In this document: piece after piece, positions 23,943-33,171 of the stretch
How positions within the stretch are numbered: position 1 is the first letter of the stretch
How the letters are laid out: each line of letters begins with the position of its first letter
NCBI RefSeq assembly: GCF_019459675.1
Contig: NZ_JAIBFH010000118.1
Coordinates: 1-33,171 of the forward strand
DNA length: 33,171 nucleotides
Reading direction: 5' to 3'
Origin: Arenimonas sp.
Lineage (GTDB): Bacteria > Pseudomonadota > Gammaproteobacteria > Xanthomonadales > Xanthomonadaceae
Made by a program: the position numbers and the translations under genes
The notes under the pieces: model-generated
Database searches by the model: none
Told to the model about the DNA's origin: nothing
Seen by the model: only the letters and a program-made list of their open reading frames with translations

Positions 23943-26900
23943 GTGATTCCAGGCTGGATCCTGCTGCTGGTGTCGGTCGGCTACGTCGGGCTGCTTTTCG
24001 GCGTGGCGTGGCTGGGCGACCGCAAGCCGCTGTACCCGGGCCGTGACTGGCTGCGGCCGGCCGTGTATTCGCTGGCGCTGGCGGTGTACTGCTCATCGTG
24101 GACGTTTTACGGCGCCGTAGGCACGGCGGCGAAGTCCGGCCTGGGCTTCCTGCCGATCTACCTCGGGCCGATCCTGCTGTTCGTGTTCGGCTGGCGCATC
24201 CTGGAGCGGCTGGTGCTGGTGGCGCGCGAGCAGAACACGGTGTCGATCGCCGACTTCCTGGCCGCGCGCTACGGCCGGGCGCAGAACATCGCGGCGCTGG
24301 TGACGCTGATCGCGGTGATCGCGGCGGTTCCCTACATCGCCCTGCAGTTCAAGGCCGTTGCGATGAGCATCGACGTACTGTCGGGCGCACCGCCGGGCCT
24401 GGCGCGCACGCCGCTGGCCGACCCGGCGCTTTACGTGGCGCTGCTGCTGGCGCTGTTCGCCATCGCGTTCGGCACGCGGCAGATCGACGCCACCGAACAC
24501 CACCACGGCATGATCCTGGCGGTGGCGCTGGAGTCGCTGGTGAAGCTGGTGGCGTTCGTGGCCGTGGGCGTTTATGCCATCGGCCACCTGCCCGGCAGCG
24601 AGGACCTGCTGTCGCGCTTCCAGGCCGCCACCCGCGACTTCGTCGCGCCGGGCATCCCGCAGGGCTTCATGGCGCAGACGCTGCTGGCGTTCGCGGCCAT
24701 CGTCTGTCTGCCGCGGCAGTTCCACGTGGCGGTGGTGGAGTGCGGCGACGTGGGCGACGTGCGTCGCGCGCGCTGGATGTTCACCGGCTACCTGGTGATC
24801 ATCTGCGTGCTGGTGCTGCCGATCACGGCGGCGGGGCAGTTCGCGCTGGCCGGCACGGGCGCCGCGCCCGACACCTTCGTACTGGCGCTGCCGATGTCAC
24901 AGGGCAATACCGCGCTGGCGCTGGCGGCCTACGTGGGCGGCTTCTCCGCGGCAACCGGCATGGTGATCGTGGCCTCGGTGGCCCTGGCCACCATGGTGAG
25001 CAACGACCTGGTGATGCCGCTGCTGTGGCGCGACAGCCTGACCGACGCGCGCCAGCGCGAGAACCTGGGTGCGCGCGTGCTTTGGGTGAGGCGCATCACC
25101 ATCGTCGCCATCGCGCTGCTGGCCTACGCTTACTACCGCGGCGCCGGCAGCAGCGACACCCTGGCGGCGTTCGGCCTGCTGGCCTTTGCGGCAGTGGGGC
25201 AGTTCGCGCCGGCGCTGATCGGCGGGCTTTACTGGCGCGGCGCCAGCCGCAGGGGCGCCTTCGCGGGGCTGATGGCGGGTTTCGCGCTGTGGCTGTACAC
25301 GCTGCTGCTGCCGACCCTGTCGCGCGCGGGCTGGTTCGACACGCGCTGGATCTCGGACGGGCCGCTGAGCATCGGCTGGCTGCGACCCGAGCAGCTGTTC
25401 GGGCTGGAAGGCTGGGACGCCCTCACGCACGGCACGTTCTGGTCGCTGCTGGTCAACATCGGCGCGCTGCTGGTGGTGTCGGCGCGCTGGCGGCCCAGCC
25501 TGGACGAGCGCCTGCGCGCCACGCCCTTCCTGGACCCGTATGCGCAGCGGCCGCTGGCCGCCAGCGGCGGCTGGCAGGGCAGCCTGAGCGAAAGCGACCT
25601 GCTGCAGCTGGCTTCGCGCATCGTCGGCGAACGCCATGCGCACCGCGCCTTCGCCGAGCACTCCGCCGCACAAGGCCGCGAACTCGCGCCCGGCACCCTG
25701 GCCGACCGCGCCATGATCCAGTTCACCGAACGCCTGCTTGCCGCATCCATCGGCGCCGCGTCCGCGCGGCTCACGCTGACCGCGGCGCTGCGCGGCTCGG
25801 GCATGGAGCTGGGCGAAGTGATGTCGCTGCTGGACGAGGCCAGCCACGAGCTGCGCTTCAACCGCGAGATCCTCTCGGCCACGCTCGAGAACCTGTCGCA
25901 GGCGGTCAGCGTGGTGGACCGCGACCTGCGGCTGGTGGCCTGGAACCGCCGCTACCAGCAGATGTTCGAGTATCCCGACGGCATGCTTTACGTCGGACGG
26001 CCGGTGGCGGACCTGATGCGCTACAACGCCCAGCGCGGCGAGATGGGCCCGGGCGAAAGCGAGCACCAGGTGGACAAGCGCATGGCCTACCTGCGCGAAG
26101 GTTCGCCGCACGTGTTCGAACGCGTGCGCGCCAACGGCCAGGTGATCGAAATGCGCGGCCAGCCGCTGCCGGGCGGCGGCTATGTCACGACCTACAGCGA
26201 CGTCACCGACTACAAGCGGGCCGAGCACGCGCTTCGTGAAGTGAACGAAACGCTGGAGGCACGCGTCGAGCAGCGCACCCACGAGGCGGCGCAGGCCAAC
26301 CAGTCGCGCACGCGCTTCCTGGCCGCCATCAGCCACGACGTATTGCAGCCGATCAACGCGGCCCGGCTGTTCACATCGGCGCTGCGGGATACCGATGAGG
26401 GCGTTGAACAGCATCGCCTGGCTGAGCGGGTGGACGCTTCGCTGCGCGACGCCGAAGAGCTGCTGGACGGGCTGCTGGATATCTCACGCCTGGACGCGGG
26501 CGCGCTGAAGCCCGAGCTGTCGGTGTTCCGGCTGGATGAACTGATGGCTGGCGTGGCGGACCAGTACGCACCGCTGGCGGCCGGGCGCGGCTTGCGCTTC
26601 CGCGTGCATGGCGGCCACCTGGCCGTGCACAGTGACCGCCGCCTGCTGCGGCGGGCGCTGCAGAACTTCGTTGCCAATGCGCTGCGCTACACCAAGCGCG
26701 GCCGCGTGGTGATCGGCGTGCGCCGGCGCGGCGCTCACGTGGACATCCAGGTTTGGGACAGCGGTCCCGGCATTCCGCCGCACCACCTGGCGCAGATCTT
26801 CGAGGAGTTCCGTCGCTTCGAACAGCCGTCGCCCTGGGGCGAGCGCGGCCTGGGGCTGGGTCTGTCGATCTGCCAGCGCGTGTCGCTGATGCTCGACCAT

Positions 26901-27404
26901 CCCATCAGCGTGAAGTCCTGGCCGGGGCGCGGCAGCATGTTCGCGATCCGCGTGCCGGTGGCCGCTACCGCCGTCCCCGCCGCACCGCCGCGCGCGCCCG
27001 CTGGCGACATCACCGGGCTCAGCGTGCTGTGCCTGGACAACGACCGCGAGATCCTCGACGGCATGCAGGCGCTGCTGGGCCGCTGGGGCGTGGACGTGCG
27101 CGTGGCGGAAACCGTGGCCGCTGCGCTGGTTCTGGCGCAGGCCCACGCGCCCGACGTGCTGGTGGCCGACTACCACCTGCACGACCAGGTGGACGGCCTG
27201 GACGCCCTGCAGATGCTGCGCGCCGTCTGCGGGCCGCACACGCCCGCGGTGCTGGTGACGGCCGACGGCAGCGACACGCTCAAGCGCGCGGCGCGCGACC
27301 TGGGCATTCCGGTGCTGACCAAACCGATCAAGCCGGCCAGCCTGCGGGCGTTCCTAGCGGCGCAGCAGCGGCGCGCGGCATCGGCGATTGTGCGGCTGCC
27401 ATGA
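23943..27404 (+). CDS. SLC5 (sodium/solute symporter-like)-PAS-histidine kinase-REC hybrid sensor, CrbS-like
   Basis: N-terminal SSS-like membrane region. PAS segment (ILSATLENLSQAVSVVDRDLRLVAWNRRYQQMF). H-box FLAAISHDVLQPINAARL. HATPase motifs (FVANALRYTKRG, DSGPGIPPHHLAQIFEEF, GLGLGLSI). C-terminal REC (VLVADYHLHDQVDGLDAL, VLTKPIKPASL). Confidence 0.92.
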   Translation: MIPGWILLLVSVGYVGLLFGVAWLGDRKPLYPGRDWLRPAVYSLALAVYCSSWTFYGAVGTAAKSGLGFLPIYLGPILLFVFGWRILERLVLVAREQNTVSIADFLAARYGRAQNIAALVTLIAVIAAVPYIALQFKAVAMSIDVLSGAPPGLARTPLADPALYVALLLALFAIAFGTRQIDATEHHHGMILAVALESLVKLVAFVAVGVYAIGHLPGSEDLLSRFQAATRDFVAPGIPQGFMAQTLLAFAAIVCLPRQFHVAVVECGDVGDVRRARWMFTGYLVIICVLVLPITAAGQFALAGTGAAPDTFVLALPMSQGNTALALAAYVGGFSAATGMVIVASVALATMVSNDLVMPLLWRDSLTDARQRENLGARVLWVRRITIVAIALLAYAYYRGAGSSDTLAAFGLLAFAAVGQFAPALIGGLYWRGASRRGAFAGLMAGFALWLYTLLLPTLSRAGWFDTRWISDGPLSIGWLRPEQLFGLEGWDALTHGTFWSLLVNIGALLVVSARWRPSLDERLRATPFLDPYAQRPLAASGGWQGSLSESDLLQLASRIVGERHAHRAFAEHSAAQGRELAPGTLADRAMIQFTERLLAASIGAASARLTLTAALRGSGMELGEVMSLLDEASHELRFNREILSATLENLSQAVSVVDRDLRLVAWNRRYQQMFEYPDGMLYVGRPVADLMRYNAQRGEMGPGESEHQVDKRMAYLREGSPHVFERVRANGQVIEMRGQPLPGGGYVTTYSDVTDYKRAEHALREVNETLEARVEQRTHEAAQANQSRTRFLAAISHDVLQPINAARLFTSALRDTDEGVEQHRLAERVDASLRDAEELLDGLLDISRLDAGALKPELSVFRLDELMAGVADQYAPLAAGRGLRFRVHGGHLAVHSDRRLLRRALQNFVANALRYTKRGRVVIGVRRRGAHVDIQVWDSGPGIPPHHLAQIFEEFRRFEQPSPWGERGLGLGLSICQRVSLMLDHPISVKSWPGRGSMFAIRVPVAATAVPAAPPRAPAGDITGLSVLCLDNDREILDGMQALLGRWGVDVRVAETVAAALVLAQAHAPDVLVADYHLHDQVDGLDALQMLRAVCGPHTPAVLVTADGSDTLKRAARDLGIPVLTKPIKPASLRAFLAAQQRRAASAIVRLP

Positions 27405-28609
27405 CGTCTGAGGCCTCGCCAGCCTCCGGCACCACGGCCGAGGTTTTCCGGGCGTTCCTTCGCCTGGGGCTGACCTCGTTCGGCGGGCCTGTTGCGCACC
27501 TGGCTTACTTCCGGGAAGAGTTCGTCAAGCGGCGCGCCTGGCTGGACGAAGCGCAGTTCGCGCAGCTGCTTGGGCTTTGCCAGTTCCTGCCGGGCCCGGC
27601 CAGCAGCCAGATGGGGTTCGCGATCGGAATGCTGCGCGGCGGATGGCGCGGTGCGCTGGCGGCCTTCGCGGCATTCACTTTTCCGGCGGTGCTGCTGATG
27701 TTCGGGTTTGCCGCGCGGGCGCCGCTTCTGGGGCGGGGGGGGGGCGCGGCGCTGGTGCACGGCCTGAAACTGGTGGCGGTGGTGGTGGTGGCGCATGCCT
27801 TGGTGGGCATGGTGCGGCAGCTCACGCCGGACCTTCCCCGCGCGCTGATTGCAGTGGCTGCGGCGGCGCTGGTGGTGGCCACCGGCAATGCGTGGCTGCA
27901 GCTGGTGGCCATAGGCCTGGGCGGGCTGCTGGGACTGCGGTTTTGCCGCCGCAACGTTGCGCCGGCGGGGCTCGGCTTCAGCGTGCGCTACGGCCGGGGT
28001 GCCGCACTGGCGGCCGCTGCGTTTTTCCTGGCGGGGCTGGCGGCGGCGCTGGTGTGGCCCGCCGGTGACGCGGCCACCGCCGGCGCGGTGGCTGCGGCGT
28101 TCTACCGTTCCGGCGCGCTGGTGTTCGGCGGCGGCCACGTGGTGCTGCCGCTGCTGCAGCAGGCGGTGGTCGACACGGGCTGGATCCGCGCCGACACGTT
28201 CCTGGCCGGCTACGGCGCCGCGCAGGTGGTGCCCGGACCGATGTTCTCGCTGGCCGCCTTCCTGGGGGCCGAGATACCGATGGGCCTGCCGGCCGCCGCA
28301 GGTGCCGCCCTCGCGCTGCTGGCGCTGTTCGCGCCGGGTTTCGCGCTGCTGGTGGCGGTGCTGCCGGTGTGGTCACGGTTGGCGCAGCGGCCTTGGGCTG
28401 CGAGCGCGATGGCAGGCATCAATGCCGCGGTGGTGGGGCTGCTGGCGGCCGCGTTCTACGATCCGGTGCTGGTGCAGGGTGTTCGCGGCGGGGTGGACGC
28501 GACCATTGCGCTTGTAGGCTTCATGGCGCTGACGGTGTTCCGCGTCGCGGCCGCCTGGGTCGCGCTGGGATGCGTGGCGGCGTCACTGGCCGCACACTGG
28601 ATCTCATGA
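27401..28609 (+). CDS. chrA: Chromate transporter family (ChrA/CHR) protein
   Basis: FRAFLRLGLTSFGGPVAHLAYFREEFVKRRAWLDEAQFAQLLGLCQFLPGPASSQMGFAIG, and second half YRSGALVFGGGHVVLPLLQQAVVDTGWI...AAQVVPGPMFSLAAFLGAE. ATGA overlap with the kinase stop. Confidence 0.93.
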   Translation: MTSEASPASGTTAEVFRAFLRLGLTSFGGPVAHLAYFREEFVKRRAWLDEAQFAQLLGLCQFLPGPASSQMGFAIGMLRGGWRGALAAFAAFTFPAVLLMFGFAARAPLLGRGGGAALVHGLKLVAVVVVAHALVGMVRQLTPDLPRALIAVAAAALVVATGNAWLQLVAIGLGGLLGLRFCRRNVAPAGLGFSVRYGRGAALAAAAFFLAGLAAALVWPAGDAATAGAVAAAFYRSGALVFGGGHVVLPLLQQAVVDTGWIRADTFLAGYGAAQVVPGPMFSLAAFLGAEIPMGLPAAAGAALALLALFAPGFALLVAVLPVWSRLAQRPWAASAMAGINAAVVGLLAAAFYDPVLVQGVRGGVDATIALVGFMALTVFRVAAAWVALGCVAASLAAHWIS

Positions 28610-28648
28610 CCTGTGGTCTTGTTCCGGAGCCTTCACCGCGCGCCGGAT

Positions 28649-29179
28649 TCAGAGCGTGCGCGTCACTTCCGCGCCCAGCCCGGTGAGCACACTCGCCGCG
28701 CGGTCGGCTTCGTCGCGGGACAACGCATGCACCACCACCGAGAAACGCCGGTCCGCGATGGCGTCCTGGGTGGCCTGCACGTAGCGGTCCTGGTCGGGGC
28801 GCAGGGCCACCAGGCCGCCCAGCATCAATCCGGCAATGGCACCCATGAAAACGAATGCCACGGCCGACACCAGCGCCGAGCTCACGATCAACGCAACGCC
28901 CAGCCACATCAGCACAGCCCAGGCCAGCGCGCCCGCGACCAGGCCGCCGACGCCGAACCACAGGTGTGCCAGCACGATGGTGCGCCAGATGCCCTTGCCC
29001 TCGGGCTGCAGCTTGATATTGGGATGCGGCTCGGCCGGAGATATCAGCTTGACCTGGGCGGGCTGCAGGCCTGCACGGGACACCACGGCGTCCCGCGCTG
29101 CGCCGGCCGCGGCCTGGCTGTCGAATACGGCGGCGAGTTTGCTGTTGGACACCTCGCCTGTAACGGGAAGGTCGGACAT
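28649..29179 (-). CDS. Small membrane protein, GS17M/YflT-like (general stress type) N-terminus plus glycine-rich TM region
   Basis: SKLAAVFDSQAAAGAARDAVVSRAGLQPAQVKLISP followed by FGVGGLVAGALAWAVLMWLGVALIV...MGAIAGLMLGGLVALRPDQDRYVQA. Start MSDLPVTGE at 29179. Confidence 0.65.
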   Translation of the reverse strand: MSDLPVTGEVSNSKLAAVFDSQAAAGAARDAVVSRAGLQPAQVKLISPAEPHPNIKLQPEGKGIWRTIVLAHLWFGVGGLVAGALAWAVLMWLGVALIVSSALVSAVAFVFMGAIAGLMLGGLVALRPDQDRYVQATQDAIADRRFSVVVHALSRDEADRAASVLTGLGAEVTRTL

Positions 29180-29316
29180 GGGGTTGGCTCCTGGGTATAC
29201 GACCCACCATTGCACAAGCCGCCCGCGCGGAACTGAGCGCGACGTGACTCGGTATGCATCGTGCAGCCTGCACGACAGCGTGCGGCGCGGCGGCGCTGGG
29301 CCGCGCGGCGTGGTTT

Positions 29317-29982
29317 TCAGTCGCCGTCCCTGGTGTCGGGATCGACCGCCAGGCGGCCGGCCAGCAGCACGGCCTGCGTGCGGTTGTTGGCGCCGAGTTT
29401 GCGCAGGATGGCGGTCATGTGCGCCTTGATGGTGGCTTCGGACACGCCCATGGCGTGGGCGATCTGCTTGTTCAGAAGCCCGCTGCCGAGCATGCCCAGC
29501 ACGCGGAACTGCTGCGGCGTGAGGCCGCGGATGCGTTCGGCGATGTCGGCTTCTTCCGGGGCCAGGCCGCCGGCGTGGTCGGACTGCGGTGGCAGCCAGT
29601 GGCCGCCTTCCAGCACCGCGGCGATCGCGATGCCGATGGTGGCCGTGTCGGACGATTTGGGAATGAAACCGGCCGCCCCGTGCTCCAGCGCGCGCCGCAC
29701 CACGCTGGCCTCTTCGCGCGCCGACACCACGATGATGGGCAGTTGCGGCTGCACGCCGCGCAGGTGCACCAGCGCGCTGAAGCCATGCGCGCCGGGCATG
29801 TTGAGGTCGAGCAGCAGCAGGTCGGCTTCGGGATTGGCCTCGGCCGTGGCGAACAGCGACTCGGCGTCCACCGATTCCACCAGCGTTGCCTGCGGCAGCA
29901 GCCGCGCCACCGCGCCCTTGAGCGCTTCGCGGAACAGCGGATGGTCGTCGGCCACCAGGATGGTGGGCGCGGACGGCAGCAT
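29317..29982 (-). CDS. LuxR/NarL-family response regulator, CrbR-like, adjacent to acs
   Basis: REC: ILVADDHPLFREALKGAV, LLLLDLNMPGAHGFSAL, GFIPKSS. HTH: LTPQQFRVLGMLGSGLLNKQIAHAMGVSEATIKAHMTAILRKLGANNRTQAV. 1 bp downstream of the acs stop. Confidence 0.92.
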   Translation of the reverse strand: MLPSAPTILVADDHPLFREALKGAVARLLPQATLVESVDAESLFATAEANPEADLLLLDLNMPGAHGFSALVHLRGVQPQLPIIVVSAREEASVVRRALEHGAAGFIPKSSDTATIGIAIAAVLEGGHWLPPQSDHAGGLAPEEADIAERIRGLTPQQFRVLGMLGSGLLNKQIAHAMGVSEATIKAHMTAILRKLGANNRTQAVLLAGRLAVDPDTRDGD

Positions 29983-29983
29983 G

Positions 29984-31945
29984 TCAGTGGCCCTGGCGGT
30001 CGCGCACGAGGTGGTCCACCACGCCCGGGTCGGCCAGGGTGGACGTGTCGCCCAGGCCCACGCGGTCCACGCCCTCGGGGCCGGCCTCGGCGATCTTTCG
30101 CAGGATGCGCCGCATGATCTTGCCGCTGCGGGTCTTGGGCAGGCCCGGCGCCCACTGCAGCCAGTCGGGCGCGGCGATGGCGCCGATGTCGTGGCGCACG
30201 TGCGCCACCAGCTCCTTGCGCAGCGCTTCGGTCGGCTCGATGCCGGCCTTCAGCGTGACGTAGGCATAGATGCCCTGGCCCTTGATGTCGTGCGGCGCGC
30301 CCACCACGGCGGCTTCGGCCACGGCCGGGTGGCCGACCAGCGCGCTTTCCACTTCGGCGGTGCCCATGCGGTGGCCGGAGACATTGATCACGTCGTCCAC
30401 GCGCCCGGTGATCCAGTAGTAGCCGTCTTCGTCGCGGCGGCAGCCGTCGCCGGTGAAGTACATGCCGGGATAGGTGCTGAAGTAGGTGTCGATGTAGCGC
30501 TGGTGGTCGCCGTAGACGGTGCGCATCTGGCCCGGCCAGGAATCAAGCAGCACCAGGTTGCCTTCGGTGGCGCCTTCCAGCACCTGGCCCTCGGCATTCA
30601 CCAGCGCCGGGCGCACGCCGAAGAAGGGCAGCGTGGCCGAGCCAGGCTTGGTGGCGACCGCGCCGGGCAAAGGCGTGATCAACGCGCCGCCGGTTTCGGT
30701 CTGCCACCAGGTGTCCACGATCGGGCAGCGGCCGTCGCCGACCACGCGGTGGTACCACTCCCAGGCCTCGGGATTGATCGGCTCGCCCACGGTGCCCAGC
30801 AGGCGGATGCTCTTACGCGACGTGCGCAGCACCGGGCCGTCGCCCTCGCGCATCAGCGCGCGGATGGCGGTGGGCGCCGTGTAGAAGATGGTGACCTGGT
30901 GCTTGTCGCAGGCCTGCCAGAACCGGCTGGTGTCGGGATACGTCGGCACGCCTTCGAACATCACGGTGGTGGCGCCGTTGGCCAACGGCCCGTAAACCAC
31001 GTAGGTGTGACCGGTCACCCAGCCCACATCGGCGGTGCACCAGAACACGTCGTCTTCCTTCAGGTCGAACACGCATTCGTGCGTATACGAAGCCCAGGTG
31101 AGATAGCCGCCCGTGGTGTGCAGCACACCCTTGGGCTTGCCGGTACTGCCCGAGGTGTAGAGGATGAACAGCGGGTCTTCCGCGTCCATCGGCGCGGCGT
31201 CGTGCGTGGCCGGCTGGGCGTCCACCACCGCGTCGTACCAGCGGTCGCGCGGCATCTGCATCGGCGCGCCGTGGCCGGTGTGGCGCACTACCAGCACGGT
31301 TTCAACGCTGCTGGTGCCGGGCTTGGTGAGCGCTTCGTCCACGTTGGCCTTGAGCGGGATGGTCTTGCCGCCGCGCAGGCCTTCGTCGGCGGTGATCACC
31401 AGCTTGCTGCCGCAGTCGGCGATGCGGTTGGCGATGGAGTCGGCCGAGAAGCCGCCGAATACGACCGAATGGATGGCGCCCAGACGCGCACAGGCCAGCA
31501 TGGCCACCGCAGCCTCCGGGATCATCGGCAGGTACAGCGTGATGCGGTCGCCCTTCACCACGCCCAGCGCGGTGAGTGCGTTGGCAAGCCGGCACACCAT
31601 CGCATGCAGTTCGCGGTAGCTGATGCGGCGCGCGGGCGTGGCCGGGTCATCGGCCTCCCAGACGATGGCGGTCTTGTCGCCGCGCTCGGCCAGGTGGCGG
31701 TCCAGGCAGTTCACGCTGACGTTGAGCTGGCCGTCGGCGTACCAGCGTACGTGGAAATCACTGCGGTCGAAGGACGTGTCCTTGGCGCGCGTGTAGGGCC
31801 GCGACCAGTCGAGGCGCTTGCCCGCCTGGCTCCAGAACGCCTCGGGATCGCGGATCGAATCGGCGTAGAGGCGGTCGTAGTCGGCGCGCTTGATCGCGGC
31901 AGCGGCTTCGAAGTCGTGGGGAACAGGAACGATGCGCTCTGACAT
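29984..31945 (-). CDS. acs: Acetyl-CoA synthetase (acetate-CoA ligase)
   Basis: [99 protein letters not shown] (acetylatable Lys motif). Confidence 0.97.
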   Translation of the reverse strand: MSERIVPVPHDFEAAAAIKRADYDRLYADSIRDPEAFWSQAGKRLDWSRPYTRAKDTSFDRSDFHVRWYADGQLNVSVNCLDRHLAERGDKTAIVWEADDPATPARRISYRELHAMVCRLANALTALGVVKGDRITLYLPMIPEAAVAMLACARLGAIHSVVFGGFSADSIANRIADCGSKLVITADEGLRGGKTIPLKANVDEALTKPGTSSVETVLVVRHTGHGAPMQMPRDRWYDAVVDAQPATHDAAPMDAEDPLFILYTSGSTGKPKGVLHTTGGYLTWASYTHECVFDLKEDDVFWCTADVGWVTGHTYVVYGPLANGATTVMFEGVPTYPDTSRFWQACDKHQVTIFYTAPTAIRALMREGDGPVLRTSRKSIRLLGTVGEPINPEAWEWYHRVVGDGRCPIVDTWWQTETGGALITPLPGAVATKPGSATLPFFGVRPALVNAEGQVLEGATEGNLVLLDSWPGQMRTVYGDHQRYIDTYFSTYPGMYFTGDGCRRDEDGYYWITGRVDDVINVSGHRMGTAEVESALVGHPAVAEAAVVGAPHDIKGQGIYAYVTLKAGIEPTEALRKELVAHVRHDIGAIAAPDWLQWAPGLPKTRSGKIMRRILRKIAEAGPEGVDRVGLGDTSTLADPGVVDHLVRDRQGH

Positions 31946-32148
31946 GGGGGCTCCTCCGGCCCGGCCTCGGGCGTTTGCGCAAGATTACCCGGGTTTGGCC
32001 GACATTCCGGCGCCGCGCGACGCTGCGCGCATTAGACCTTGGTATAGCTCCGCCCCACCTTCGACCAATGGGTAATGGTCACCGCCGCGCAGCGCGACAC
32101 AGACTCCGGCAGCCACTGCGGCAAGGGTCCGAATTCCGGGGGGGAAGG

Positions 32149-33171
32149 ATGAACCGAACCAAGCGCCACAAACGCACGCTGCTGCCGCTCGCGCTCTTGC
32201 TCGCGATCGCCGCACCGGGGCACGTCCTGGCGCAGGCCGCCAGCCCGCAGGACCTGGAGGCCCGGATCGCCCAGCTTGAACAGCTGGTCCAGGGCCTCAA
32301 AGCCGAGCTTGATGCACAGAAGGCGGCCGCACCGCCCGCGGCCGCGCCGATGCCGGCCGGCGTGCTGCCGATCCAGGCCACCGCCCTCATGCCCGCCGCT
32401 AACCCCGGCACCCGCTTCGGCTTCGGCGGCTTCATCAAGCTCGACGCCATGGTGTCCGACACCAGCGACGGCGAAATTGCCGACGGCAGCGCCGGTCGCC
32501 TGTTCTACCTGCCCAGCGCCACGCCGGTGGGCGGAGCGTCGGAAGCCGACCCGGACCTGGACGTGCACGCGCAGTTCTCGCGCTTCTGGTTCTCCGCCGA
32601 CACCGATATCGACGGCCACAAGGTAAAGGGCTACATCGAGGCCGATATTTTCGGCAACGCCAACGGCAACGAACAGTCCACCAACACCTATGGCCTGACC
32701 ATCCGCCACGCCTACGTCAGCTGGGACCGATGGCTGGCGGGGCAGACCTGGTCGAACTTCCAGGACGTGGCGGCGCTGCCCGACTCCGTCGACTTCGTTG
32801 GCCCCACCGAAGGTACGGTCTTCGTTCGCGAGGCCCAGCTGCGCTACACGCGCGGCCCGTGGTCGGTGTCGGTCGAGAACCCGGAAACCACCATCACGCC
32901 CTACCTGGGGGGCGCACGCATCAGCAGCGACGACAACACCGTGCCCGACGTCACTGCGCGCTACCTGCACAAGGCGGCGTGGGGCCACTTCACCGTCGCT
33001 GGCCTGCTGCGCCAGCTCAAGGTCCAGACGCCGCTGCTGGACGAAAGCGACACCGCATTCGCGATCAGCGTCTCGGGCAAGTGGATCCTGGGCGCCAACG
33101 ACGACATCCGCTACATGTACTCCAGCGGCGCCGGCATCGGCCGCTACCTGGGCCTGGGCCTGGCCAGCGAC
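32149..33171 (+). CDS. DcaP-like / trimeric outer-membrane porin, 3'-truncated by window edge
   Basis: Manual translation from ATG at 32149 stays open for 341 codons. Signal peptide (LLPLALLLAIAAPGHVLAQA), coiled coil (DLEARIAQLEQLVQGLKAELDAQK), then porin-like FGFGGFIKLDAMVSDTSDGEIADGS...AQFSRFWFSADTD. GGGGAAGG upstream. Not in the ORF track because it has no stop. Confidence 0.85.
   Translation, partial: MNRTKRHKRTLLPLALLLAIAAPGHVLAQAASPQDLEARIAQLEQLVQGLKAELDAQKAAAPPAAAPMPAGVLPIQATALMPAANPGTRFGFGGFIKLDAMVSDTSDGEIADGSAGRLFYLPSATPVGGASEADPDLDVHAQFSRFWFSADTDIDGHKVKGYIEADIFGNANGNEQSTNTYGLTIRHAYVSWDRWLAGQTWSNFQDVAALPDSVDFVGPTEGTVFVREAQLRYTRGPWSVSVENPETTITPYLGGARISSDDNTVPDVTARYLHKAAWGHFTVAGLLRQLKVQTPLLDESDTAFAISVSGKWILGANDDIRYMYSSGAGIGRYLGLGLASD

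Noticed and set aside
26753-27400. N-terminal 216 codons of the 618-aa ORF ending at 28609
   Set aside because: Out-of-frame reading of the kinase C-terminus. The real ChrA begins at ATG 27401.
29259-29275. TCGTGCA-GCC-TGCACGA hairpin downstream of the response regulator
   Set aside because: Perfect 7-bp stem but no T-run on either strand, so not supported as a Rho-independent terminator; left as an unassigned hairpin.
29261-31942. 893-aa plus-strand ORF antisense to acs and the response regulator
   Set aside because: High-GC shadow ORF; low-complexity His/Ala/Gly/Arg composition. The opposite strand encodes clear acs and NarL-type proteins.
32138-32144. G7 tract next to the porin Shine-Dalgarno
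   Set aside because: Possibly a slippage site affecting translation, but too short to claim without population data.

Overview
High-GC chromosomal window, gene content suggestive of a Xanthomonadaceae/Lysobacteraceae-like gammaproteobacterium. It is mostly chromosomal housekeeping and metabolic genes; I see no prophage, CRISPR array, rRNA or tRNA. Left part: an uncharacterised protein, a PAS-PAS-PAS-GGDEF cyclase, a short SPFH/Band 7 protein, rsmG-parA-parB, GT2 plus a LABN-domain protein, and rpmB-rpmG (rpmG is absent from the ORF track). Middle: cardiolipin synthase, a CHAD protein, a fatty acid hydroxylase/sterol desaturase, an SRPBCC protein, an 8.7-kb cyclic beta-1,2-glucan synthase (NdvB/Cgs type), a lytic transglycosylase, a hemerythrin, an AI-2E/PerM-family transporter and an uncharacterised membrane protein. 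Right part: a CrbS-like SLC5-histidine kinase hybrid coupled to ChrA, a small stress-type membrane protein, acs-crbR-like, and a divergent DcaP-like porin that runs off the end. Main points for a second look: (i) a 112-bp REP-like imperfect palindrome between the short SPFH gene and rsmG that supplies the SPFH stop codon; (ii) a copy of the hemerythrin 3' end immediately after the AI-2E transporter gene, so that the transporter sits between a hemerythrin gene and a hemerythrin remnant; (iii) a CrbS/CrbR-acs acetate-switch locus interrupted by chrA, with chrA overlapping the kinase by ATGA and carrying a G10 tract; (iv) an uncharacterised membrane protein with a DxD motif vaguely like archaeo-eukaryotic primase motif I; (v) a structured rpmB leader.
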